The notes under the pieces were generated by a model that saw only the letters and a list, made by a program, of their open reading frames with translations, was not told the DNA's origin and did not search any database. 12,711 nt of DNA from Puniceicoccales bacterium (GTDB lineage Bacteria; Verrucomicrobiota; Verrucomicrobiia; Opitutales; JAIRLM01), in NCBI GenBank assembly GCA_031254835.1, contig JAIRTQ010000094.1:1-12711 (forward strand). Direction: 5' to 3'. The first letter of the stretch is position 1. The number at the start of each line of letters is the position of its first letter. Positions 6,854 to 12,610 of the stretch are shown in pieces. The translations under genes were made by a program, and so were the position numbers.

Positions 6854-7138
6854 ATGAATACAAATGCACAACGCTATTATTATCTAACTATGCGGGAAGA
6901 ATGCATACTAATTCGCATACGCGGGAGCGAAGGAAACGAAAAAGAAATGAGTCATTACAATGCGGAATTGCAGAAAGTGCGAGGTCTAATGGATGCCATA
7001 CGTACGCTTTTTTGGCAGAAAGACGCTGGCGGCGGTTGCATGCCTACAGCTACGAAGCTCGCGTTGGTATCTCTCATGCTAGATTCCGCTCTAAATTCCT
7101 CTCCGGGACTATCTGCTGTCTGTTCCAACGCCCGCTAG
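6854..7138 (+). CDS. Small hypothetical protein (94 aa), doubtful
   Basis: ATG 6854 opens a 94-residue frame ending at TAG 7136-7138, with GGAA (6845-6848) five bases upstream as a weak ribosome binding site. The product begins MNTNAQRYYYLTMREE, has a charged middle (GSEGNEKEMSHYNAELQKVR) and ends in a Leu/Ser-rich stretch without a clear membrane helix. I recognise no family. Codon use is AT-richer at third positions than in the neighbours. A second frame (6901-7191) overlaps it with similar length, so the coding frame is not certain. It may be a lineage-specific gene, a decayed gene or non-coding sequence. It is the only gene candidate in the 578-base stretch between the SurA-like gene and the gene at 7236; the flanks 6658-6801 and 7139-7190 show nothing I can name. 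Confidence 0.3.
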   Translation: MNTNAQRYYYLTMREECILIRIRGSEGNEKEMSHYNAELQKVRGLMDAIRTLFWQKDAGGGCMPTATKLALVSLMLDSALNSSPGLSAVCSNAR

Positions 7139-7196
7139 CCGGAGCATTTGAGACGCTCTGGAAGCAGTCGGTTGGGAAAGCCAGCCGCTGATATGC

Positions 7197-7227
7197 AAAA
7201 AAGCTCGCTGTGGTGGCGATTTTTTTT
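7197..7227 (+). terminator. Terminator-like hairpin with T8 tract
   Basis: A six-A run (7197-7202) precedes a TCGC/GCGA stem (7205-7208 with 7216-7219, 7-base loop), followed at once by eight T residues (7220-7227). The A and T runs can extend the stem past a two-base bulge. A second hairpin, CGGTTGG/CCAGCCG (7169-7175 with 7181-7187), lies just before. The ribosome binding site of the next gene starts directly after the T run. Confidence 0.35.
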
Positions 7228-7235
7228 AGGAAAAT

Positions 7236-7535
7236 GTGACAGTTGTGCTCAGCGAAGAAAGACAGCTCGCCATCACGCGCAACATTCTGCGCATCGTGCA
7301 GAGTGGATCGGTGGCTACCTCGCAAATTGAAGGTGTTTTACAAGATTTTGCGCTGCCGGAAAAAAATTTCGAAGAACGCATCTTTATGCTTTCCCGCCTG
7401 GCGGAATTGACCCGGGAGTTGTCCATGAAAGCTTTTCGTTCCGCGGAACAGCGCCTAGAAATTTTAGACGCCATCCAGGAGGTGCTGGACCATTACATTG
7501 AGATGGAAGATGTTATTTTTGATGAAATCCCCTAG
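7236..7535 (+). CDS. Small conserved-looking helical protein of unknown function (99 aa)
   Basis: GTG 7236 has an AGGA (7228-7231) four bases upstream, which supports this start. The 99-residue product is strongly acidic and almost wholly predicted helix: repeated Leu/Ile-Glu-Arg patterns such as ITRNILRIVQSG, ERIFMLSRLAELTRELSMKA and RLEILDAIQEVLDHYIEMED. It ends in an acidic tail (EDVIFDEIP). There is no signal peptide, membrane helix or Cys cluster. I do not recognise a family. The regular amphipathic spacing suggests a helical bundle or a small partner protein. The 3' end overlaps the end of the convergent ABC ATPase gene by four bases (CTAG). The good start signal and codon pattern make me fairly sure it is a real gene. 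Confidence 0.7.
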   Translation: MTVVLSEERQLAITRNILRIVQSGSVATSQIEGVLQDFALPEKNFEERIFMLSRLAELTRELSMKAFRSAEQRLEILDAIQEVLDHYIEMEDVIFDEIP

Positions 7536-8251
7536 CGGGCATAGCGGGTGAAAAGTTCGACGGCGCTGAGGTTGGATTTTTCTTTGCCAGAAAATTGGGC
7601 CGTGACGGCGCCTTCCCGCAGGACCAGCAGCCGATCGCCGTAGGAGATGGCCTGCTGCAGGCTGTGGGTGACGGCGATGCAGCTGCGACCGCTCTGGCGG
7701 ACGATGCGATCGGCCAGTGCCATGACCCGTTCCGCCGAGCTGGGGTCGAGCGCGGCGGTGACTTCGTCTAGCAGCAGTAGAGGGCTTTCCCGCAAAATCG
7801 CCATGGCCAGCGCCAGGGCTTGCCGCTGGCCGCCGGACAGAGAGCGGACAAGGACCGTCAGCCGATCTTCCAGGCCCATATTCAGATCGGCCAGTCGATC
7901 GCGGAATATTTTCCGACGAAAATTGTTCAAGAACGGGACGGGGAAACGCCTCTTCCCGCGACACCAGGCGAGGGCCATGTTTTCCAGCACGGTAAAATCC
8001 CCAACGGTCCCGCTGGTCGGATCTTGGAAGACGTAGGAAACGGAGCGGAAATCGGTCGCTTTCCCGCCGATGGAGATGCGGCCCCGCCGGAGAGGGACGG
8101 CTCCTGCGATGGCCTTCAGTAGTGTGGATTTGCCGCTCCCATTGGGCCCGACGACGGTGAGAAATTCCCCGACATCGAGGGATAGATTCAGAGATCGCAG
8201 GACACTGTCGCCCTTCCCATAGGCGACGCTTACGTCCTCTAGGCGCAGCAT
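7532..8251 (-). CDS. ABC importer ATP-binding protein of the PF04392-type (TrpXYZ-like) system
   Basis: The 239-residue ATPase has Walker A GPNGSGKST (35-43), Q-loop Q76 in YVFQDP, signature LSGGQ (138-142), Walker B LLLLDE with E163, D-loop ALD (167-169) and switch His H196 in VTHS. It powers the import step together with the adjacent permease and sits on the cytoplasmic membrane face. The start ATG at 8251 is inside the permease gene, which ends at 8239 (13 bp overlap), so the two are translationally coupled. The same frame stays open far upstream into the permease gene, but that extension carries no ATPase sequence and is a shadow. The Q-loop is followed by TSGTVGDFTVLENMALA, as in the ATPases that serve PF04392 binding proteins, known elsewhere as putative Trp/Tyr importers. 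The substrate here is not proven. Confidence 0.93.
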   Translation of the reverse strand: MLRLEDVSVAYGKGDSVLRSLNLSLDVGEFLTVVGPNGSGKSTLLKAIAGAVPLRRGRISIGGKATDFRSVSYVFQDPTSGTVGDFTVLENMALAWCRGKRRFPVPFLNNFRRKIFRDRLADLNMGLEDRLTVLVRSLSGGQRQALALAMAILRESPLLLLDEVTAALDPSSAERVMALADRIVRQSGRSCIAVTHSLQQAISYGDRLLVLREGAVTAQFSGKEKSNLSAVELFTRYAR

Positions 8252-9075
8252 GGCCCCTTTCTCCGTCGAAGCGCCAGCGTCAGAATGATGAGCGCGGCGG
8301 TGAGTAGATTGAAGTCGCTGGGTCGAAGGAAGGGCATGTCCGAATGGAGGGCAAAGCCGACCGCTAGCCGGTAGGCGATGGAGCCCAAAAAACAAGCCAA
8401 CAGGCGGATCCATGGAGATCGGAACGGCAGAATGGCTTCGCCAATGACGAGGGAGGCGAGGCCGACGATGAGGGTGCCGCTGCCGCTGCCCACGTCGTAA
8501 AAGCCCTGCGTGAGGCAGAAAAATGCCCCGCCCATGGCCACGCAGCCATTCCCCGCCGCGAGACCAAAGGTCAGCGCCGTTTTTACGGAAATGTGCTGGC
8601 TGCTGGCCAGCTCCCGATTCTGTCCGACGGAGCGGAAGGCAAGACCAAAATCCGTGCCTAGCAAATAGCCGAATGCGAGCAGGACGGCGCAGCAGCAGGC
8701 GGCCAGCAGGAGTTCGCGGCCGGGATCTGTCGACAGCGTGAGGTTGGGCATCCCACCCAAAATACGTAGGTTGATGGAATAGGCCATGAATGCAATCAAA
8801 ATTCCGGCCAGAATGTCCGATATGCGGAATCGGAGGTGAAGGAAGGCTGTCCCGCAGCCGGTGAAAGCACCCCCGCAGCCGGCCCCGAGGACGGCCAGCG
8901 CTGGACTGAAGCCGTTCCGAAGGAGCATGCTGGCCACACAACCGCCCACCATAAAGCTGCCGTCGCAGGTCATATCGGCGAAGTTTAGGACCCGGAAAGT
9001 GAGGAACACGCCCACCGCAACGAGACCGTAAATAAGCCCCAGCTGCAATGATAGGGCCAATTCGCCGCCCATCAC
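8239..9075 (-). CDS. ABC importer permease, BPD_transp_2 (LivH-like) family
   Basis: The 278-residue membrane protein has about eight hydrophobic segments, starting with LQLGLIYGLVAVGVFLTFRVLNFADMTCDGSF. This is the typical N-terminal GLxxxLVAxGVxLTFRxLxFxDLTxDGSF block of permeases paired with PF04392 binding proteins. It forms the transmembrane channel of the importer. The start is supported by an exceptional ribosome binding site, AAGGAGGT at 9082-9089 (reading on the minus strand), lying six bases before GTG 9075 and nine before ATG 9072; both starts are possible. GTG 9075 overlaps the stop of the binding-protein gene by GTGA. The strong Shine-Dalgarno stands out from the rest of the window and may raise membrane-component output. 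The 3' end overlaps the ATPase start. Confidence 0.92.
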   Translation of the reverse strand: MMGGELALSLQLGLIYGLVAVGVFLTFRVLNFADMTCDGSFMVGGCVASMLLRNGFSPALAVLGAGCGGAFTGCGTAFLHLRFRISDILAGILIAFMAYSINLRILGGMPNLTLSTDPGRELLLAACCCAVLLAFGYLLGTDFGLAFRSVGQNRELASSQHISVKTALTFGLAAGNGCVAMGGAFFCLTQGFYDVGSGSGTLIVGLASLVIGEAILPFRSPWIRLLACFLGSIAYRLAVGFALHSDMPFLRPSDFNLLTAALIILTLALRRRKGPCCA

Positions 9076-10010
9076 GGCAGGACCTCCTTCGCCCTTTTTA
9101 CTAACCGTTTATCGACCGTCAGACCCAACCTCCTCGCCGTGGACAGATTCAGAAACAGCTCCATCCGCTCCACGCCCTCCGGCGGCAGCGCGTCGGGCGG
9201 AGTTCCGTCTAAAATTTTCGCTATTAGCCGGCCCGTCTGCCGACCAACTTCCCGCTGGTTCGGCCCCAGGGCCGCCAGCGCGCCTAGCTGGACGGCATCC
9301 GTGTCACTCACAAATACGGGAATCCCCTGCCCGTCGGCCACGGCCACAATGGCTCCCAAGGCCGCCAGGGCCGTGTTGTCGTTAGAGACAAACAACGCGT
9401 CCGCCCGTCGGGCCAGCTCCGCCGCCGCCTGTGGCATTTCCGCCGTCCGTGTGGCTGCCCGCAGCAGCAGGCCAATGCCCATTTCCTCGCAGATCGGCCG
9501 CAGAGCCTCCACGATGGCCACCGAGTTCGCTTCGCCGGGATTGTAGGGCACGCCAAGAGAGGATAGGCCAGGCAATAATTCTCGGAAAAACTGCAATTGT
9601 GGCCGCAGGGGGACGAAATTGGAAACACCGGTGACATTTTCTTTCTCGAGCAGCCCGGCCGATTTCGGGTCCGTCACGGAGCCATAAACCAGTGGAATGG
9701 GGTCCCGTGGCCGTCCGGCGTACTTCACAAGGCTCTGCGCGGCAACGGTTCCCACCGCTACCGCCACGGCTGGATTTTTTGTCGCAAATTTTTGGCCGAT
9801 CTGCATCGCGAGAGTCGGATTGCCCTGGGCCGAGTCCACCAGAATTTTTGCCGGCCGGCCCGCCAACGCGTCTCGAATTCCTCGAACGGTCTCATCCAGA
9901 GCCACGTGGTCTACAATTTTCAAAATGCAGACCTGGGGTGCGCTGTCCGCCGCTCGCGCGGAAAGGCCGAATGGAATGGTAAGTGACATAAGAACGTACA
10001 ACATTTTCAT
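9072..10010 (-). CDS. Periplasmic ABC substrate-binding protein, PF04392 (ABC_sub_bind) family
   Basis: The 312-residue protein has a Sec signal peptide with probable cut after ARA (MKMLYVLMSLTIPFGLSARA), with no lipobox Cys. Two Rossmann-like lobes follow. Family hallmarks are the opening ILKIVDHVALDET.RGI, DSAQGNP, the VAVGTVAAQSL segment, PLVYGSVTDPKSAGL, ENVTGVSNFVP, the hinge region GVPYNPGEANS, and the late ADALFVSNDNTA and VFVSDTDAVQLGALAALGPN blocks. Known relatives bind tryptophan (streptococcal TrpX type) and other small molecules. The ATG at 10010 overlaps the stop of the TrpR-like gene (ATGA), so regulator and binding protein are coupled. The aromatic amino-acid assignment is inference from family and context; other small ligands remain possible. 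Confidence 0.9.
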   Translation of the reverse strand: MKMLYVLMSLTIPFGLSARAADSAPQVCILKIVDHVALDETVRGIRDALAGRPAKILVDSAQGNPTLAMQIGQKFATKNPAVAVAVGTVAAQSLVKYAGRPRDPIPLVYGSVTDPKSAGLLEKENVTGVSNFVPLRPQLQFFRELLPGLSSLGVPYNPGEANSVAIVEALRPICEEMGIGLLLRAATRTAEMPQAAAELARRADALFVSNDNTALAALGAIVAVADGQGIPVFVSDTDAVQLGALAALGPNQREVGRQTGRLIAKILDGTPPDALPPEGVERMELFLNLSTARRLGLTVDKRLVKRAKEVLP

Positions 10011-10306
10011 GACTTTTTCTTTCCTTCTATTTTTTCCAGAACGGCCCGATAGCCGCCGCCGGAGGAATCTCGGAGGTAGCGGGCCACGCGAGTGACGGTG
10101 GCCGTGCTCACGCCGGTAAGCGCATAAATTTCGCGATAGGAGTGTTTACCATCTCGCAGCAGCCGACAGACGCGCCAGCGTTCCGCCAGGGCGGACAGTT
10201 CGGCCGGCGTGCAAAGGTCTTTCAAGAATTTTTCCACCGTTTGCACATCTTCGAGCAGCAGAAGAGCTTCACAAAGCTGACGAATGGCTAATGGCGCCCC
10301 TTCCAT
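10007..10306 (-). CDS. TrpR/YerC-YecD-family transcriptional regulator
   Basis: The 99-residue protein matches the TrpR-superfamily YerC/YecD group along its whole length: an N-terminal helix region, then FLKDLCTPAELSALAERWRVCRLLRDG (residues 27-53). The helix-turn-helix follows: SYREIYALTGVSTATVTRVARYL (about 56-78), and a GGGYRAVLEKIEG tail. It is all-helical and should bind DNA as a dimer in the cytosol. The start lies where Bacillus YerC starts relative to the DLCT motif. There is no Shine-Dalgarno before the ATG. A perfect palindrome and a promoter-like pair sit immediately upstream, which suggests autoregulation, perhaps with a very short leader. The stop overlaps the start of the binding-protein gene. 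Whether it senses tryptophan, as E. coli TrpR does, is unknown; YerC proteins have no proven ligand that I know of. Confidence 0.9.
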   Translation of the reverse strand: MEGAPLAIRQLCEALLLLEDVQTVEKFLKDLCTPAELSALAERWRVCRLLRDGKHSYREIYALTGVSTATVTRVARYLRDSSGGGYRAVLEKIEGKKKS

Positions 10307-10311
10307 GGTAC

Positions 10312-10323
10312 TGTGCTAGCACA
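10312..10323. promoter_or_regulatory. Perfect 12-bp palindrome, candidate operator of the TrpR-like regulator
   Basis: TGTGCTAGCACA is a perfect inverted repeat centred on CTAG, six bases before the regulator's start codon. On the minus strand it overlaps the weak -10-like TAGCAC found 17 bp after TTGCAC, the -35-like hexamer. CTAG is also the core of the E. coli trp operator half-site. This is a plausible autoregulatory site, not a proven one. Confidence 0.45.
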
Positions 10324-10410
10324 ACAATACGGCCCGTGCAAGAAAATTTCCTTCTCTGAGAGGAGCGTCACCTGGCGAAGAACTTTAACTCACTTTCAAT
10401 CTTTCTTCTA

Positions 10411-10435
10411 GAAACGTCACTTTTCCGTGAGTTTC
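10411..10435. repeat. Imperfect inverted repeat in the divergent intergenic region
   Basis: Arms GAAAC-g-TCAC (10411-10420) and GTGAGTTTC (10427-10435) pair over nine positions with a single bulged G, around TTTTCC. No T run follows on either strand, so it is not a typical terminator. It may be an operator or an RNA hairpin. Confidence 0.35.
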
Positions 10436-10450
10436 GTTGCCGGTTGAATT

Positions 10451-10464
10451 GTCAAATTTTTGAC
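10451..10464. promoter_or_regulatory. Perfect inverted repeat overlapping a -35-like TTGACT
   Basis: GTCAAA-TT-TTTGAC is a perfect 6-2-6 inverted repeat. Its right arm shares bases with TTGACT (10460-10465), a -35-like hexamer on the plus strand, about 100 bp before the start of the 140-aa orphan gene. No good -10 was found after it. The position fits an operator, but no regulator can be named. Confidence 0.35.
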
Positions 10465-10566
10465 TTGTATTTCGGCGGCGGATTTCCACTAGAAGTTTGA
10501 CGTGTAAATGGGCCAACAAATTGCGCACCTAATTCTTTCATCTTAGTTGGCAAATGAGGTATAAAT

Positions 10567-10989
10567 ATGAACTACGAAATCGCAGCTAGTGCGTATACAA
10601 GCGCACGGGAAGGAGTTGAACGCGAACTGGAACTCATGGAAACTATGGAAATCTTTTCCAGCACACCAAAATTTAAACGGAGCTATGTCAAAGCAAAGTG
10701 GAAAAAGGCTATGTATGTTGCCTGTTGCCAATCGATCATCCCTCTTTTATCCAATTCACTTTGTCACGGAATGGCCTCGCTGACCCGTTTACAATTCTCT
10801 CTTGCTTTGCTTTTTATCTCCGAAGAAGGGGATTTGCGCGACCAACTGATTGTGAGAATTCGGGAACAGCTTCGCCTCCTTCGGGAGGAGGCAGAAAATC
10901 ATGGGGTAACTCCAGATTTATATGAAATCGAAGATTACCTGTCTCCCGAAGTGCAAGGTATCGTAAAGCGCGAGCTTAATTCTGCCTAG
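10567..10989 (+). CDS. Orphan 140-aa protein of unknown function
   Basis: ATG 10567 is preceded by TGAGGT (10555-10560) at a six-base spacing, a good ribosome binding site, and the frame runs 140 residues to a TAG. The protein is mainly helical and mixed-charge: an N-terminal Glu-rich helix (AREGVERELELMETME), a basic patch (KFKRSYVKAKWKKAM) and a central Cys-containing hydrophobic segment (YVACCQSIIPLLSNSLCHGMASL). A moderately hydrophobic stretch follows (TRLQFSLALLFISEEG), then an Arg/Glu coiled-coil-like tail. There is no signal peptide. I recognise no family. It stands alone between two divergent or convergent units (regulator cassette and dnaA), and its codons are AT-richer than those of its neighbours, which could mean recent gain or weak expression. 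It could be a lineage-specific cytosolic or peripheral-membrane protein. Confidence 0.65.
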   Translation: MNYEIAASAYTSAREGVERELELMETMEIFSSTPKFKRSYVKAKWKKAMYVACCQSIIPLLSNSLCHGMASLTRLQFSLALLFISEEGDLRDQLIVRIREQLRLLREEAENHGVTPDLYEIEDYLSPEVQGIVKRELNSA

Positions 10990-11030
10990 TTAGCCAAAGC
11001 GACTGCGAAAACGGCAAAAAGTGTCGCCCC

Positions 11031-11103
11031 ACGCCGGTCATAGTCGGCGTTCCGATCGGCTCCAGTAGGTTTCCGTAGGACGGTTCGTGAGCGGCTCTGC
11101 CGC
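11031..11103. other. Hairpins between the orphan gene and dnaA, no clear terminator
   Basis: The 125-base gap between two convergent genes holds ACGCCG/CGGCGT (11031-11036 with 11045-11050) and GCGGC-TCT-GCCGC (11091-11103). Neither is followed by a T run on either strand. They may end transcription in a factor-assisted way, but this cannot be judged from sequence. Confidence 0.25.
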
Positions 11104-11114
11104 GATCCACACAT

Positions 11115-12503
11115 TTACTGAAGAGCCTGCTGAAGCATTTCGACGGCCTTTTTGATAGTCACGTCCTGTTCCATGGCATTTTCAACGGTTTTGCAGGCAT
11201 GGATGACGGTGCTGTGGTCGCGGCCACCGAACTCCTTGCCGATGCGCTGCAGCGAATGGGACGTCAAAAGCCGGGAAAGATACATGGCCACCTGGCGAGG
11301 GAAAGCGATGACGGAAGGTCGCTTTTTGCCCAGAAGATCGGCCAAAGTAATCTGGTAATGCTCCGCCACACGTCGCTGGATCTGTTCGATGTGCACAACC
11401 CGAGCGGCCTCTTCGCGAAAGATATCTTGTAGTAGCCGTTGAGCTTCGACCGCAGCGATAGGCTGCCGCGTAAGGGCCATGTAACCGGCCACCCGATTTA
11501 GGGCGCCCTCCAGTCGACGCACGTTGGTGCAGACCCCCTCTGCCAGTAGCTGCAGCACATCCTCGGGAAGATTGAGGCGCATGGAGTTGGCTTTTTTCCG
11601 TAAAATGGCGATGCGGGTCTCCAGATCCGGAGCCTGAATGTCTGCCACGAAGCCCCACTGAAAGCGAGAAATGAGTCGGCTCTCTAATCGAGAGATTTCC
11701 GCCGCCGGCCGGTCGCTGCAAAGACAAATTTGCTTTTGGCTTTCAAAGAGCTCGTTAAATGTATAAAAGAATTCCTCCTGTATGCGCTCCTTGCCGGAGA
11801 GAAAGTGCACGTCATCGATCAGCAGCACGTCCACCTTCCGGTAGCCGTCGCGGAACTTTCCCACTGAATTTTCCTGCACAGCTTTGATGAATTCATTGGT
11901 GAACTTTTCCGTGGAAGTATAGACCACCTTTACCTTAGAGCGTTGCTCTAAGGTTGCGTGGGCGATGGCCTGCAGCAGATGAGTCTTGCCTAAACCGGTG
12001 GCACCGTAGAGAAAGAGCGGGTTGTAGGCCTTACCGGGATCCCTAGCAACGGCAAGACAGGTGGCCTGGGCTAGCTGATTTCCTGCGCCGACAACAAAAT
12101 TTTCGAAGGTATTTTTCGGATTAATTAGGTAGGTCTCGTCGAAGCGGCGGATGGCGCTAAGCCGCCGCTGGAAGGTCTTTGACGTGGACGAATTTCCAAT
12201 GGCACCCGCTTCCTCCTGTCCAGCCTCCCGAGGAAATTCCAGCGCGATGTGTACGGTCTTCCCTGTTGCCTCCGTGAGATGTTTCTCGAGGATCGTTCCA
12301 TAGTTGTCGCGAATCCACAGGGCGGCAAATTCGTTCGGTGCCAATAGGACCAATTCGCCATCCCCTTCCCGCAGCGGACGCAAATCTTTAAACCAAATGC
12401 GATAGACATCTTCGGCGAAGAGTTCGCGTAAATTTCTCCGAAATGACCGCCAGCAGGTAGCCAACGGACCCTCCTCTAGCGCGTCTGTAGCCGAGTTATT
12501 CAC
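11115..12503 (-). CDS. dnaA: Chromosomal replication initiator protein DnaA
   Basis: The 462-residue protein has all four DnaA parts. Domain I covers about 1-90 (W38, WFKDLRPL, IRDNYGTILEKHL), and a short linker spans about 91-123. The AAA+ domain starts at NPKNTFENFVVGAGNQLA, with Walker A GATGLGKT (167-174), Walker B LLIDDVHFL (D230, D231) and box VII LISRFQWG with arginine finger R280. Domain IV ends in the DNA-binding signature GRDHSTVIHACKTV (428-440) with the upstream RPSVIAFPRQVAMYL helix. It melts oriC and loads the helicase. GTG 12503 is chosen because AGGGA lies four bases upstream and the N-terminal length is right. A DnaA box overlaps this start codon, suggesting autoregulation. 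dnaN is not next to it; the downstream neighbour is the convergent orphan gene. Confidence 0.97.
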   Translation of the reverse strand: MNNSATDALEEGPLATCWRSFRRNLRELFAEDVYRIWFKDLRPLREGDGELVLLAPNEFAALWIRDNYGTILEKHLTEATGKTVHIALEFPREAGQEEAGAIGNSSTSKTFQRRLSAIRRFDETYLINPKNTFENFVVGAGNQLAQATCLAVARDPGKAYNPLFLYGATGLGKTHLLQAIAHATLEQRSKVKVVYTSTEKFTNEFIKAVQENSVGKFRDGYRKVDVLLIDDVHFLSGKERIQEEFFYTFNELFESQKQICLCSDRPAAEISRLESRLISRFQWGFVADIQAPDLETRIAILRKKANSMRLNLPEDVLQLLAEGVCTNVRRLEGALNRVAGYMALTRQPIAAVEAQRLLQDIFREEAARVVHIEQIQRRVAEHYQITLADLLGKKRPSVIAFPRQVAMYLSRLLTSHSLQRIGKEFGGRDHSTVIHACKTVENAMEQDVTIKKAVEMLQQALQ

Positions 12504-12504
12504 A
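12496..12504. promoter_or_regulatory. DnaA box across the dnaA start codon
   Basis: TTATTCACA on the plus strand fits the consensus TTATNCACA exactly; on the minus strand it reads TGTGAATAA and contains the GTG start of dnaA. One box alone does not make an origin, but the position suits repression of dnaA by its own product. Part of the box is forced by the first codons. Confidence 0.45.
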
Positions 12505-12604
12505 GTTTCCCTATGGCCGTCCTGTCCCGACGGAGCGCGAGACCGGTCCAGCTACCCAAGCGTCGACCGAATTTTGTCCGAATACGCTGTAACCTAGCCT
12601 GCAC

Positions 12605-12610
12605 ATTATA
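12605..12610 (-). promoter_or_regulatory. Putative -10 element of the dnaA promoter
   Basis: On the minus strand the hexamer reads TATAAT, a perfect -10, about 102 bases before the dnaA start codon and preceded by a T-rich stretch. No good -35 stands 16-18 bp upstream. The local AT-rich patch (12604-12640) is unlike the rest of the 12504-12711 stretch, in which I see no gene. Confidence 0.4.

Noticed and set aside
6901..7191. 96-codon frame overlapping the 94-aa orphan
   Set aside because: It is Arg/Ser/His-rich with no ribosome binding site; the frame from 6854 has the better start, although neither is certain.
8252..8941. N-terminal extension of the ABC ATPase frame
   Set aside because: It overlaps the permease gene in another frame and encodes low-complexity Arg/Pro/His-rich sequence; the ATPase proper starts at MLRLEDVSVAYG.
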